Part shown: piece by piece, positions 22,991-34,168 of the stretch
How the letters are laid out: each line of letters begins with the position of its first letter
Position numbering within the stretch: position 1 is the stretch's first letter
Assembly: GCA_019775845.1 (NCBI GenBank)
Contig: JADQAV010000047.1
Span: forward strand, 402,434-466,433
DNA length: 64,000 nt
Direction of reading: 5' to 3'
Source: Myrmaecium sp. VS I D KN 1
Lineage: Eukaryota; Ascomycota; Dothideomycetes; Valsariales; Valsariaceae
Notes under the pieces: generated by a model
Seen by the model: the letters and a program-made list of their open reading frames with translations, nothing else
The model's database searches: none
What the model was told of the DNA's origin: nothing
Program-made: the position numbers and the translations under genes

Positions 22991-24635
22991 GGACGAGTGT
23001 GGAAAGGGAGGGAGGACTGGTCCGGACACATCGTCATATCCCCGAAACGAGAGAACTGGGCAAGGTGAAGCTTGGGAGAACAAGTGGATGGCAGCATGGG
23101 GTTTTCACAAAGCGGTCATCCACTATACGAACTATTCAAATCTCATGCACAACGATCCTCCACCTCATCGAGGGAGAGAGGACGCGGTATATCAATGTAC
23201 CTATCGCGATCGCAGTGAATGCGTACTGTACCTTGCGTGCTTTGCTCTTTGCAGATCCCGGAATGACGACAGGTCCGGTATCTCTTTCGCAACACTCGCG
23301 AGCCCCTTTCCCTGGCCAATCAGGGTCCGTTTCACCATCCCGTCGCGGGTAAGCGTCGACGCCGTGCCGGGCGGGGTGGCGGTGGGGAAGGGGATGATGG
23401 GTGGGGGAGAGTGGGGAGAGTGGAGAGGGTGGAGCCGGGGGTGGGTGTGGACTGCGCATCCCTACATGGACGTACAGTGCCCTAACCCGGGTGCCTATAA
23501 TAAACCAAACGCGTCCAAGGCTGATCCCAAGGCCAACGTACGTCGTGCCCATCCAAGATCCTCAGGCACCCTGAACCAACTCCAACACCACCTCCACCAC
23601 CACCATCATCATCATTTCCTCCCCGCCGTACTCCCACCTTGCTTCTGCATCTCACCACCACCACCACCACCACCACCACAACTCACCTCTCACATCTCAC
23701 CGCCTACTCGTACGCCACGATTCGCTGGGCGTGTTAGCCTTGGCAGAGACAGAGGTCGCCAGCAAGCTGCGCTCCCCCCTCCCAGGTCTCGCATCCGACG
23801 AATTCACGTGGCCCATCTAGCCGAAGCTCGAGTAGCCGGCTGATGTACATGGCGCCATAGGAACCTAGTCTTTGCAAACACCTGCCCCCTTTCACCACCA
23901 ATCTCACCTCCCCGACTCCTCCTCCCTCCGCCCTTCCACCGCAGCAGCATCATCTTTGAATTCCGCACCCGTTTGCTTCCCCCCCCGTCCCCCTCCGTCA
24001 CCGCGCATCTCGTCATGTTCAAGACGGCAACCGTCCACACGCCGCTTTTGGCAAAGCACGATGTTGAGCAGCCGGCCTCGCGGGCTGCTCGCGTGCGAGC
24101 GAAGGGACGGCAGCATCATGCCAGGTGTGGCCCCCCCGCTTTCTGCTTCCTCTCTCTTTCTCTCTCTCTTCCTGCCGTTATCAATAAATAGTCCCGCTTG
24201 TGTCGGGATGTCGCTTTTTTTCCTTTCCCTCTCTCGTCCTTTCTCTCAGTGTGCTCCTCGCTCACCCTACCTCCCCCCTTCCTCTCGTTTCTGTCCCCAG
24301 GTTCCCCAGCTAAGAGCTCGTCGAAAGGCCAGGTTTTGACGCCCTCACGCCCGGAAGATGTAAGATATCACCTCTCCTCCGTCTTCTTTCCAATTATTCC
24401 AAGAGTCCTACCACCTCCACGGGGCTTTCAACTCCTGCAATGTCTCGATTTCCATCTATATATACGCTTTCCGCCCCTCATGCACAAGCACGTCAAAAGT
24501 CGTGCCCGAATCCCTCAGCCTTGCACCCCTTTTCTCTTGCCTCATCATGCGCCACCGTTACACGCCCTTCTCGCTTCCCGCAAGCCACAGCCTTGACCAG
24601 CCTTGTTGACTCTAGCCGCAGACCGTTGGCTCATA
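22991..24635. other. Intergenic between P450 relic and glutaminase gene
   Basis: About 1.6 kb with no recognisable gene. It is rich in CAC/CCA repeats (a perfect CAC run near 23653-23679) and strongly pyrimidine-rich from about 23,900 to 24,600, as often seen in fungal promoters. A TATATATA at 24457-24464 lies about 175 bp before the glutaminase ATG. Confidence 0.5.
24457..24464 (+). promoter_or_regulatory. Possible TATA element of the glutaminase gene
   Basis: TATATATA inside a CT-rich promoter, about 175 bp upstream of the ATG at 24636. Position is the only support. Confidence 0.4.
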
Positions 24636-26779
24636 ATGTTTATTCTCCTCATTGGATGGCTCTGCCTCACACTGGCCATTCATGGCTTCGTCATCCCCAA
24701 AGTCTCTGAACGAACGTCGGCGGATATAACTCCTTTCACTCCGCCATCGTATCCCCTTGCTGTGCGGTCCCCTTATCTATCCGGTAAGTGTGAAGATGAA
24801 CTCAGCGTTGGCGACCCCTTTGGTCTGACCCCCTCTCAGCTTGGCTACCCGGCTCTTCAGTCTCATCTATCGCAACCGCCGAGCCTCAATTCTGGGCTGG
24901 ACAAACGTTAGGATGGACTGTGGCTGCTCGTGTTGGTGGCGTGGCATACAGCTTGTTTGGGAACCCGGGCTTCGACCAAGCGGCCTCCCTAACCTCCGCA
25001 AACTACACTGCCACACACAGCTACTTCACAGTGTCGGCTGGTGATGCCACCTTCACGCTGGACTTCTTCTCCCCCGTCTCGCCAAACGACTATGTCAGGC
25101 AGTCACTCCCGTTCAGCTATCTCACCGTCTCCGTGGATTCGGACAGCTCGGGTGACGTCCAGATCTACAGTGATATCGACTCTTCCTGGGTCGGATCGTC
25201 CGCAGCTGCCCACTGGAGCTCGACTACTACTAACAAGACGACCCACTGGGAGATTCGCTTGAACGATGTCATCAACTACGGCGAGAACTCCGACATGGCA
25301 CTGTGGGGACAGGCCGTGTATGCATCACGACCTTACTCTGGATCCAGCCTGACCACGCAGTCTGGCGCGTCCACCACGGTCAGGGACGCGTTCGCCAATT
25401 CAGGCAATCTCACTGGCGTGAAAGGTACCTGGTCCTCAGGCGGAGTAGTAGGCTTCGCACACGACCTTGGTTCGGCAGGCGCAGGTGCTGCAGTCACCTT
25501 TGCCGTCGGACACCAGAGGAACTGGACGATCAATTACCTGGGAGAGGATTACACCTCATACTACCGCTCGGAGTACCCGACCATCAGCTCCGCTGTCTCG
25601 CACTTCTTGGACGACTTGGACGATGCCCGCTCGGAAGCCGCCCAACTCGAAAGCACCCTCAACAGCAAAGCGGAGGAGGTGTCGTCCAAGTACGCCGACA
25701 TCCTCAACCTGTCCCTCCGTCAGGCTTTCGGCGCAATCGAAATCACCATCCCCGAATCCACCCTGGACACTTCGTCCCCGCTCGGCTTCATCAAGGAGCT
25801 TTCCAGCAACGGCAACCTCAACACCGTCGACATCATCTTCCCCGCCTTCCCGATCTACTACCTCACCAACCCCTCCCTCATCCCGATCCTTCTCGAACCC
25901 ATGATGCGCTACCTCGCCGCCGGCCGGTGGTGCAAGGACTACATCATCCACGACATGGGCAGCCACTACCCCAACGCGACCGGCCACGACGACTGCGTCG
26001 CAGAAGCCATGCCGCTCGAGGAATCCGGCAACCTCATCCTGCTCGCGCTCGCCTACCAGCAAGCAACCGGCGACACCACCTGGGCGTCCTCCTACCAATC
26101 CGTCTTCACGACCGCCGCCGACTACCTCGCCGCCAACGGCTGGTACCCAGCCTACCAATACGCCACCACCGACGCCGCCGGCGCCGCCGCCAACCAGACC
26201 ATCCTCGCCATCAAATCCGCCCTCGGCCTCATCGCCTACGACCAGCTCTTCTCCACCAGCACCTACACCGCCAACGGCACCGCCCTCGCCACCGCCCTCT
26301 ACGACGACCGCCTCGGCACCGACGCCGCCGGCTCCCACTGGGTCCTCTCCTACGGCAACACCACCTCCTGGATCGGCGCCTACAACCTCTTCCCAGACCG
26401 TCTGCTCAACCTCTCCGCCTTCCCCTCGGGCGCCTACGAGATGCAAAACACCGACCTCCCCTCCCGCCGTGTCGCCTTCGGCGTCCCCCTCGACAGCCGC
26501 GTCACCTGGTCTAAAACCGACTGGAACTCGTGGAACGCGGCCATCGCCGAGGGCATCACCACCGCCACCGGCACCGGCAACGACACCACCCGCGACCTCC
26601 TCCTCGATGACATCTGGACGTATGCCGCGGACGGCTTGAACGATGTGCCCTTCGCGGACCGCTACTGGGTGGCGGGCGAGAAGGTCGGGCGGTATGAGCT
26701 CACGCGCGCTCGCCCGACGGTCGGCGCGCACTTTGCGGTGCTTGCTCTCCGTGAGGGCGCGAAGGCGCTGGCGGTGTGA
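24636..26779 (+). CDS. Secreted glutaminase, GtaA family
   Basis: Two exons, 24636-24783 and 24840-26779, separated by a 56-bp intron, code 695 residues. The N-terminus is a hydrophobic signal sequence (MFILLIGWLCLTLAIHGF). The mature protein matches fungal GtaA-type glutaminases, which deaminate extracellular glutamine to glutamate. It carries the N-terminal beta-sandwich (PLAVRSPYLSAWLPG, GQTLGWTVAARVGG) and the alpha/alpha barrel-like C-terminal part with RWCKDYIIHDMGSHYPNATG, MPLEESGNLILLALAY and YNLFPDRLL, as seen for the DUF4965/DUF5127/DUF1793 family. Several N-glycosylation sequons are present. The length is near the family norm of about 690. Third codon positions are strongly C-biased, as in highly expressed genes. 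Confidence 0.96.
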
Positions 26780-27756
26780 GGGGTGGTTTTGGTTTTGCTT
26801 TTTTGTCTTTTGGTTTTTGCATGTGGGATGTGGGATACGGGATGGTGTAGATAGATGGATGGGTTGAGAGGGGTAGAGGGAGAGAAAGGGAGAGAAAGGG
26901 AGAGAAAGGGAGAGAAAGGGAGAGAAAGGGAGAGAAAGGGAGAGAAAGGGAGAGAAAGGGAGAGAAAGGGAGAGAAAGGGAGAGAAAGGGAGAGAAAGGG
27001 AGAGAGTTACACAAAGTAGAGGTGTGACGTAAGAAACGATAGGATATGTCATCTTCTTTTTTTTCCAAGGTAGGAGTCATATACACCCTAGATCAGGAGG
27101 AGAGGATGTCGTTGTAGTAGAGTAGTAGAAAAGTAGTGACAACCGAACATGATCACACCCAAAGCATTACAAGGCCAAAAAAAAACAAACGAATAGATAA
27201 ACCAAGCGAAATCACATGTGATCAACATCATTTTCTTCCAGCGGAAGCTCTTGAATATATGTGTCGCTGTGGCAGACAGGCAGCGAAGAAAGCAAGGAAA
27301 CAAGACCTTCGGTGCGGAAGGGAGGGATGGCTCGTTGAAGAGATCTGGCTGGAAAACAGAAAGAGGAAAAAAGAGGTGGATTTCAACGAGGAGAAACTCG
27401 AGGATTGTGATGCCAGACGTAGAGGCACGAAGGATCGACCCACCCGGCAGATCACCTCATCCCTCGCTCCTTCGCCATTGTCCTCCCTCGTCCGTTCCTC
27501 TGGCGAAAGACAAGAAAAGAAAAAAGAACATGAGAAGCTGTTAGGACAGCTCTCATCCCATCTCCCGAATACAGTCCAGAAGGAAGAAAAGAACCACGAG
27601 GATGAGGAAGAAGGGGGAAAAAACGAGAGAATAAACAGAAAAGAAAAACCTCGTTCCCACCAACGCCCCAAAACTCCCGCTTCCCGCCGGTGCAAAACGC
27701 AAAGAGCAAACAGACCATCATCCGTCCCGTATCTCTCCAACGCTCTCCCTCTCACA
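26780..27756. other. Intergenic between glutaminase and VTI1 (convergent)
   Basis: About 1 kb holding the 3' ends of both genes, the minisatellite at 26881-27000 and purine-rich sequence from 27,200 to 27,660. The open frames there (up to 240 codons on +) are low-complexity and lysine/glutamate-rich, and are not credible genes. Confidence 0.5.
26881..27000. repeat. 10-bp minisatellite, 12 perfect units
   Basis: The unit agagaaaggg is repeated twelve times without a mismatch, about 100 bp after the glutaminase stop codon. A partial unit follows. Being perfect, it is probably young and likely to vary in copy number between strains. On the minus strand it would be read as a CT-rich tract. Confidence 0.97.
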
Positions 27757-28713
27757 TCACCGGAACTTGCTCACAATCACCGCGATGATGAGCAGGACAA
27801 GGACGGTGATGATAGCGATGGTGATAATGCGATTCGTAGCCATCCTATGCAAAGGTAAAAATGTAAACTCAGCCGAACCATCCACATACGAGGGAAGTAG
27901 GTAAGAAGCGCACGTCAGCCTCAGATCGGACCGCTGCTGCCGAGGGCTGAAAGCAATTGGAAGGAAGAGGGGAAATCGGGCAAGGCGGGAAACGCAATAG
28001 CAAGATAAAGAAAAATAAAACTTACCTCCGCGCCATCCCTCTCAACGTCTTAATACTCCGATCCGTATACCCCTCACTCTCATACAGCCGACTCCGCGTA
28101 TTCTCAATCGTCTCCCGCTGGCCCGCCAAATCCGCCAGCGTCGCACGGCCAATATCCTCCGTCTCCAGGGCGATGCGCTGGCTCGCGCGGAGCCGATCCG
28201 AGCTGCGCTCCAGCCGCTCGGTGCCGGAGAGCAGCTGCTGGCGCTGGGCGAGCTGGTCGTCCGACGTGGGCCCGCCCGCCGCCGCCGCCTCCTCGTCCCG
28301 GTACCGGGAGCCGAACAGCGCGCGCCGGTCCGAGGCGAGCGAGGTCAGCTTCCGCTTCAGGCCGTCGACGTCCGTTTCCAGGTTGCGGAAGCGCGTGTTG
28401 GTGGCGGCTTTGAGGGGCCCCGGGATGTTGGGCTTTTCGAGGCGCATTTGGTCGAGCTGGAAGGGGATACAACGTCAGCATCATGTCTTTTCCGACCATT
28501 GCGCGCGTCTTATATGGCGGAAGGACAACTGACCAGCTCGTGTGCTTCCTCCAACGCCCGTTCCGCTTGCCGGATCGCCGCTTTCCGCGGCTCGCCCGAG
28601 AGCTCCGGGATCTGCTCCAGCTTCTGGCTGAGGTCAGCCTGCACCAGCTTCAACTCCGCCTCGTAGCTGTTGAAGCGCTCCGAGCCAGCTTCCGAATCGA
28701 GGAGGTTTGACAT
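27757..28713 (-). CDS. VTI1: SNARE protein Vti1
   Basis: Exons 28534-28713, 28026-28456 and 27757-27844 give 232 residues. Vti1 is a Qb-SNARE acting in Golgi-to-endosome/vacuole and intra-Golgi fusion. The start (MSNLLDSEAGSERFNSYEAEL) and the Vti1 N-terminal three-helix region with PRKAAIRQAERALEEAHELL are typical. The SNARE motif follows (ADLAGQRETIENTRSRLYE). The last exon encodes a single C-terminal membrane anchor (MATNRIITIAIITVLVLLII) ending in SKFR, as expected of a tail-anchored SNARE. The second intron is 181 bp, unusually long for this window. Splice phases agree (180 + 431 + 88 nt). Confidence 0.97.
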
Positions 28714-29202
28714 GGTGTATTATCTCGTAGGAAAGGCTGGTGGTCGAAGGAAGGTCGCTATGTAGGAGTACAGGGGGTCTAGGCCGATGGTCTAATGGCA
28801 ACCAAGGATCACAATGGTTTTAAGGTGCTAGTTCGATAGTTCAGAAGGCAATCGCTGGAAACGACGGCGTTGGCGAAGAAAGAGGACGAAGAGCAGAGGT
28901 GGGTGGGAATGTCGAGATCAGGGTACTTGGCCGATACGTAAGACATGGAGGTCCAATGGGAAGCGGAGGAGCCTCGGTCCGCATCACGTGCATCGTCCCA
29001 TTATGGCAGGTCACAGTTCAGATGAGGAAGTATTCAACCTCAGCACAGCGTGAGAGATTGAGGAATACGGACCATGAAAAGCTGTGTGTCTATAAAATGA
29101 AATGGTATCTAGCAGACAAGTGCGACTGCGCTTATAACCTCTTCGCAAGTCTTCCTGTCCTCCGGCATCTCGAATTGTTCTCGCACTTCCACAGCCCTTG
29201 CC
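28714..29202. other. Intergenic, VTI1 promoter and DSC3 3' end
   Basis: Four hundred and eighty-nine bases with no gene-like frame. It should carry the VTI1 promoter (leftward) and the DSC3 terminator. No distinctive motif is seen. Confidence 0.5.
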
Positions 29203-30174
29203 TCAATTCGCCAGCCTCAAGAACCCAAACGACAGATTCAACAGCAAGCCCGTAAAGACCGCGATCTGTCTCCTCCGACTCCACACCCCCTCCTCCCTAA
29301 AGCCCCAAATCAGCGATGCCAGCGGCCAAAAGAAGCCCAACACATTGCCCCAAAGCATATCATCCAACCCACCATCCTCCGCCGAGAATCCCGCTCCCCA
29401 ACCCGCATTCTCCGCAACATCCTGAGTCGCGGCGGCGGCTCCCTCAGCCGCCCGCGCCCCGTCCTGCGCGCCGCTGTCCAGCCACCGGTCCTCCAGCTCC
29501 CTCAGCGCCGCACCGGAGGGCATTTCGTCCGGCGTCTGCGTGAAGGAGAGATTGGCGACGAACTGGGAGCGCAGCTGCGCCACCTCCGTCGCCGTGAACC
29601 CGGCGTTCAGCAGTCGATCGAACCCTCTCGGGGCTTCGGACGTGGAAGCGCTCGCCCGTCTCTGACCCGCGGTCTCGGCGGCCGACGAGGACGATGCGTC
29701 GCCAGCGGTTGTTGGCGAGGGCTGCGCCTTTGGAGCGGTTAGAGCGGCCTCAATCGCGGCCGCATCCGCAGCTTCGGCTGCAATTTCGGCGGCTGATAGC
29801 ACGTCGCCGATGGAGCAGTGGATGTAGATGCGCTGGATGGTAGATAGCTCTGTTCCCTCCTCCTCAAGATCCTTATCCTTCGCCGGTGCCTTGCCCTTTC
29901 CCTTCGCGTCCGGCTTGCTCGCATCCGCGCGTGGCGGGGGCGGCAAGTGTATCTTGAACAGTTGCGACAGCGGTTTATCGTCCGGTAAAACGCGTCCGCC
30001 ATGGATCAGGCGAAGGCGGTTCGAGGCATACTTCTCCGGCAGCTTGCTGCGGATGAGGCATTTCAGCGAGAGTGGGGTTTTGGAACCGGGGTAGTAGATT
30101 ATCAGCGGGAGATCGGGAAGGTCGGTGGTCGCGAAGCGGATGGTGAGGTGGAGCGGTCGGCGTGAGTCGCCCAT
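29203..30174 (-). CDS. DSC3: Dsc E3 ubiquitin ligase complex subunit 3 (Dsc3)
   Basis: A single-exon gene of 323 residues. Dsc3 is part of the Golgi Dsc ligase complex, which in several fungi is needed to cleave SREBP-type transcription factors and to degrade misplaced membrane proteins. Residues about 8-110 form the ubiquitin-like domain (TIRFATTDLPDLPLIIYYPG, RLRLIHGGRVLPDDKPLSQLF). The middle is alanine/serine-rich and contains GFDRLLNAGFTATEVAQLRSQF, a short conserved helical block. The C-terminus carries two membrane segments (NVLGFFWPLASLIWGF and the segment after RRRQ ending in FLRLAN). The layout and length fit fungal Dsc3 (DUF2407-type proteins). It is divergent from the Dabb gene. 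Confidence 0.93.
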   Translation of the reverse strand: MGDSRRPLHLTIRFATTDLPDLPLIIYYPGSKTPLSLKCLIRSKLPEKYASNRLRLIHGGRVLPDDKPLSQLFKIHLPPPPRADASKPDAKGKGKAPAKDKDLEEEGTELSTIQRIYIHCSIGDVLSAAEIAAEAADAAAIEAALTAPKAQPSPTTAGDASSSSAAETAGQRRASASTSEAPRGFDRLLNAGFTATEVAQLRSQFVANLSFTQTPDEMPSGAALRELEDRWLDSGAQDGARAAEGAAAATQDVAENAGWGAGFSAEDGGLDDMLWGNVLGFFWPLASLIWGFREEGVWSRRRQIAVFTGLLLNLSFGFLRLAN

Positions 30175-30515
30175 TGTTGGCGGTTCAGGACTTGCGGGAT
30201 GCCCTCCGGGGTTCGATAAGACGTGGGGCAGCCCCTCCCGTGATGTTCATTGCATGGTATTCCGATGATAGCCTTGCGTGCGCGTAGGCGTGTCGGCGGA
30301 AGCAGCTTTGCGTGCGCCGTTCGGTCGTATAGGTTCTAGGTGAGGATGATTAGGTAGTAGAGAAGTGAAGGTGGAGCGGGTTAACTCCGCTTGCTTAGAA
30401 ACGTCATCCCTTCGGCTGTTCGGCTGCACGACATATAACCATGAACAACTCCGCAGCGAGCATTACTTCTCTCTGATATCAGTGACGGTAGCTTTGATTC
30501 CTCTGACCAGAAAAA
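30175..30515. promoter_or_regulatory. Divergent promoter of DSC3 and Dabb gene
   Basis: A 341-bp interval between the two start codons. No obvious element was recognised. Confidence 0.4.
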
Positions 30516-30971
30516 ATGACCATTGTTCACGTTCTCCTCTTCGAGTTCAAGCCCACGGTAGATGCCCAGGGTGTAGAAGATGTATGTGTTCAAATGATGC
30601 CTCATCTGCATCGACTTATCATTCTCATCTATTGATAGGTGTGTCAAAGGCTCCTTGCCCTCAAGGATAAATGCGTCAACAAATCCACCGGCAAGCCATA
30701 CATTAAATCCTTCCGCGGCGGCAAAAACAACAGCCCAGAGGGACACGCTGTATGCGATACACCCCTCAAGTCCCATTCTTTTCGAACGCAACCAACTGAT
30801 CCACTCCTCCGACAGGGTGGCTTTACCCATGCCTTCATCTCCGAATTCGAGACCGAGGAAGATAGGAAGTACTATCTGGAGGAAGACCCGGCGCACTTAG
30901 AATTCGTCAAAAGTCTAGATGGTATCGTGCAAACCGTCCGAGTGGTGGACTTTACTCCAGGTGTATTCTAG
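30516..30971 (+). CDS. Stress-responsive A/B barrel (Dabb) domain protein
   Basis: Exons 30516-30581, 30639-30749 and 30816-30971 (66 + 111 + 156 nt, all phase 0) give 110 residues. The Dabb fold is an alpha+beta barrel that dimerises; members include plant stress proteins and polyketide/olivetolic-acid cyclases. The N-terminal strand is MTIVHVLLFEFKPTV. The centre is LLALKDKCVNKSTGKPYIKS, then GGKNNSPEGHA|GGFTHAFISEFE, with the conserved T-H-A-F-x-x-x-F block, and the end is DPAHLEFVKSLDGIVQTVRVVDFTPGVF. The length is complete for a one-domain protein. Substrate is unknown. Confidence 0.92.
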
Positions 30972-31085
30972 AAATGTCGCAGTCGCTGGCCCCGTCCAAT
31001 TTGGTACCCATAAAACCCCTGATTGACGCCGGCCCAATGCTGTGGTATCTTACAAATGAATTTCCGCGTTATCAACAACTTGTAT

Positions 31086-31886
31086 TTATCGGACGCTGAA
31101 CGATTCTCCGCATCCACACTGCTCAGCTACACCGAAAGTTAGAACTTGTCATCTTGTAAAAGGGGACTAAACCAACTTACTAATGTTCGGGTTCTTGAAG
31201 ACGAATCTCGCCTGGAGCTTGTCCTCAATCCAGTCCATCTCACTCCCGATGATATTCATCAGTGCCTTGTTGTCGATAAGCACTTTGACTCCGTCTTGCT
31301 CAACCGTCTCGTCCAAAGGACTCGGCTTGTCGACATATTGCAAATCATAGGCGAGCCCAGAACAACCCTTGGCCTTGGTCCCTATCCGAATGAGCTTGGG
31401 CTCCGGCTGATCAAGCAAGCGTCGTAGATGGTCCACTGCCGGCTTCGTGAGAGTGATTGCAGCCTTCTTCGGGCCAAAGTTGAACCGTCTCGGTCGGGCG
31501 GATAGCTTCGATTTCTGCTCGACGGGCTTTGGGATTTGCGCCTCCCGCTCGGGTATGCTGATCTGATCGAGGGGCTGTGCGGCTTGCTTAGAAGGAAGAC
31601 GTTGGTTCGGGTCCGAGGGCGGTCTTGTGTCATTGAGACGGGGGTAGCCAGCGATCGATGTGTCCGGAATGCCTACGTTCCTCGGCGGCGGCGGGGCCGG
31701 GTGCAAGCTCATGGGATGGTAAGTGCTCGATGTCTGGAGTTGCCGTCGGGGCGCCACTCGTAAAGGCTTGTATGATGAGAAGGTACGTTGGCATTGTGTG
31801 CATCGACGAGCTGCGCCGGACAGCGATGAAGGGGCGGCAGAAGAAAAAGCCGCAAAAGCGGATGTGAGGGTGCGTCCTGTAGGCAT
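31086..31886 (-). CDS. ISA1: Iron-sulfur cluster assembly protein Isa1
   Basis: Exons 31181-31886 and 31086-31126 give 248 residues. Isa1 is a mitochondrial A-type scaffold or carrier needed to make [4Fe-4S] clusters. The long N-terminus is basic and serine-rich (RTLTSAFAAFSS...), as a targeting peptide should be. The conserved domain runs from ITLTKPAVDHLRRLL to the end. The three cluster-binding cysteines are Cys175 (KGCSGLAYDLQY), Cys239 and Cys241 (EQCGCGESFSV). The last two are encoded by the 41-nt terminal exon. An in-frame upstream ATG at 31979 would add 31 residues. The ATG at 31886 was preferred for its A at -3 and the quality of the presequence. It is convergent with the Dabb gene, 114 bp apart. 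Confidence 0.95.
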
Positions 31887-32422
31887 TGTAGAATTCGACC
31901 TCAATCGTGGGATGGGAGACGTTGAGGTGCGGTTGGATTGAGGATAGGATGTACGTGACGGAAGGATGTTGAGTGTCAACCTCGGGGTTACAAATCCATT
32001 GACCCAAAATGTGACTTACGCCAAGCGTTTTGCCGTCATTCGCCTCCTTTCCGCGAATGACAGGACGAGGATTATAATCGCCGCGTCACGTGGAAACCGA
32101 CCTTTCCATTTTGCCGACGCATCCCCGCACGCATCCCCCGCCGTAATTTCGGTCAACAACAAGTGGTCAGCCTCGACTCAAATGCATTTATATCCACGCC
32201 CTCACAGGCCAGAGCTGCCGCAAGATCGCAAATCCCATTGTCTATACTAGTCAAAGTATCTCAAGCATTGCATCCGTATACCTGGAACATATCATAACAC
32301 TGCTTTAATTCTTCTTTGTTTATTGTATATATCCTTCGTTCTGATGTTTGGCTCGTCACCGGACCTTCAATTCCAATCACCATTCCAGGCAGATGGAGAT
32401 GTCCTTTCGTCAGCTCCTCCTA
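31887..32422. other. Intergenic, ISA1 promoter and hydrolase 3' end
   Basis: A 536-bp region with no gene-like frame. Both flanking genes are on the minus strand, so it holds the ISA1 promoter and the hydrolase terminator. Confidence 0.5.
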
Positions 32423-33492
32423 CTACTTATACCATTGCTTGACAAAGTCCAGTATTTCCCTATTGACCTCCCCCGGGTTCGAGGCGCTTAGGAAATGGTG
32501 ACCACCTTCGATCGGGACCACTCGGGCGTCCGGTGAATTCACAAAGAGTTTGATCTCTTCCTCTGCGTTTTGAATTGTGTAAACCACATCTTTTGTTCCC
32601 TGCGAAAGTCAACATCAGTGTCATCATCTTCATTTCCGTCCCCATGATCATCACTCTCGTCTCAGGTGTATAATCACCAACTTACCTGCAAGCACAACAC
32701 AGGACACTTCACGTCTCCCAGTCTTCCATGCAGCCCATCCCTTTCCCTCAGATTGATTCCAGCCATCCGCGCCCTCCTCCTGGCCTCATCTCCGATATAT
32801 GTGTCCGTTATCTGCGCCTTCCAGAATCTCCGCACCTCTTCGGCGCATTCCTTCCCGAGCCCGATGTCGATCAGATAGTCACAATATCCTTCAGCGATCC
32901 GAAAGTCCGGCGTCGGCACGGCTGAACTCCAAGCCTGGATGCAGGGCGTCGCGGCGGCATGGCCGTCCCAGCAGCCGAGCTTCTGAGACCGGAGCGACTC
33001 GTAGTCCATCGAGGAACCGCACGGAATGACGCCGAGAATCTACGCAGTCACGTCAACACATCTCCGCCGTACAATCAATCATTAAAGGCCAAATAGAAAA
33101 AAGAAGTTCCTCACTTTCTCAGGCGCAAGCAACGCCATCCTCATAGCCACCCACCCACCCTGGCTCGTGCCCTGCGCGAACGCCTTCTCCACGCCGAGCT
33201 TCGCCATCACGCCGAGCGCCATCCACGCGCTGTCCCAGTAAGTGAACTGCTCGCACGTCGTCCTCGCGCCGCCATGGCCGAGGAGGTCGATGGCGAGCAG
33301 GTTCACGTGCTCTCTCAGCGCCGCATCGGAGAATTGCGGCGCGAACAGGAGGGACGAGGTCGTGAAGCTGTGGAGAAGCACGATCGTGGGTTTGCTGGCG
33401 GAGAACGGCTCGGACAGGCGGTAGGAGGCGGTGGTGCCGCCGAGGAGGTGGGGAAGCTCGATTGTGGACGGGGCGGGGAGGTTGGAGGACAT
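32423..33492 (-). CDS. Alpha/beta hydrolase fold protein
   Basis: Exons 33115-33492, 32686-33039 and 32423-32599 (378 + 354 + 177 nt, all phase 0) give 302 residues. The fold is clear: the strand and oxyanion loop PTIVLLHSFTTSS, LLAIDLLGHGGARTT, the nucleophile elbow GTSQGGW (serine in G-x-S-x-G), a short cap, the acid strand CLQGTKDVVYTI, and the catalytic histidine block VVPIEGGHHFLSAS. There is no signal peptide, so it is probably cytosolic. Substrate cannot be told from the sequence. Esterase, C-C hydrolase or epoxide hydrolase-like activity are all possible. Confidence 0.92.
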
Positions 33493-34168
33493 CGTTGCTG
33501 TTGGTGGCCTTTCCCAGCTTTTGGTATGGGGTGAATGGGCTACTGGAAGGAGGGCGAAGATGCTGCAGAATGGGATGCTACAACTACATATACAAATCTA
33601 ACACCCCAACTCACCTCCTGTCCTTCCTTGCCCCCCCATTGCGGACCAAACCCCTCATCTCTGCCTAGGAGTACGAGGATCTCATCTCCCCCTCCCCCCT
33701 TTGAAACCCCACTTGACAGACCCTGTGCCGTGTTTGACCATGCACGGTTGCTAAGTGGAGATGCTCTCTGCGCACACGCAGCTTGGCCTATTCGGTATAT
33801 GCATACTACTCTGTTCCTCAACACCAACCCTACTCCGGAGTATCTGTAGTCTGATCTCTCTGCGGAGATGGCAAGCAACTCATAGAGAAATGCTGTGCAG
33901 CTTTGCCCAGCGAGTCATTGACACCACCGCAAGTCTCAAGGCTTTCTCGAACAGAAGCGGAAAGCGTTGTCACGCTGGTGCTCACTCTAATAATCCTGCA
34001 TTAAGAACATGGGATCAAAAAGATAAAATGATGAAGGAATTCACATTCGTTCGTGACAAGAATAACAAGAGACACTCTACCCGTGCTGATAATAACGCCA
34101 ATTGATGACAGAACCCCCACAACCAGTTTTTTTAACATCACACACACAAGAAGAAGAGGGGAGCAATC
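33493..34168. other. Intergenic, hydrolase promoter and RRP12 3' end
   Basis: This 676-bp gap contains only short frames. It carries the promoter of the hydrolase and the terminator of RRP12 and shows nothing else notable. Confidence 0.5.

Noticed and set aside
22572-23843. A 423-codon plus-strand frame
   Set aside because: Only about 50 codons (22,845-22,990) resemble a protein, the P450 tail. The rest is proline/histidine-rich translation of repeats.
25303-26514. A 403-codon plus-strand frame and a 498-codon minus frame (25,556-27,052)
   Set aside because: Both overlap the glutaminase gene in other frames; the first is an Arg/Pro/His-rich shadow, and the second ends in translated minisatellite.
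27136-27858. A 240-codon Lys/Glu-rich plus-strand frame
   Set aside because: It is low-complexity, purine-rich sequence antisense to the VTI1 3' end and has no domain.
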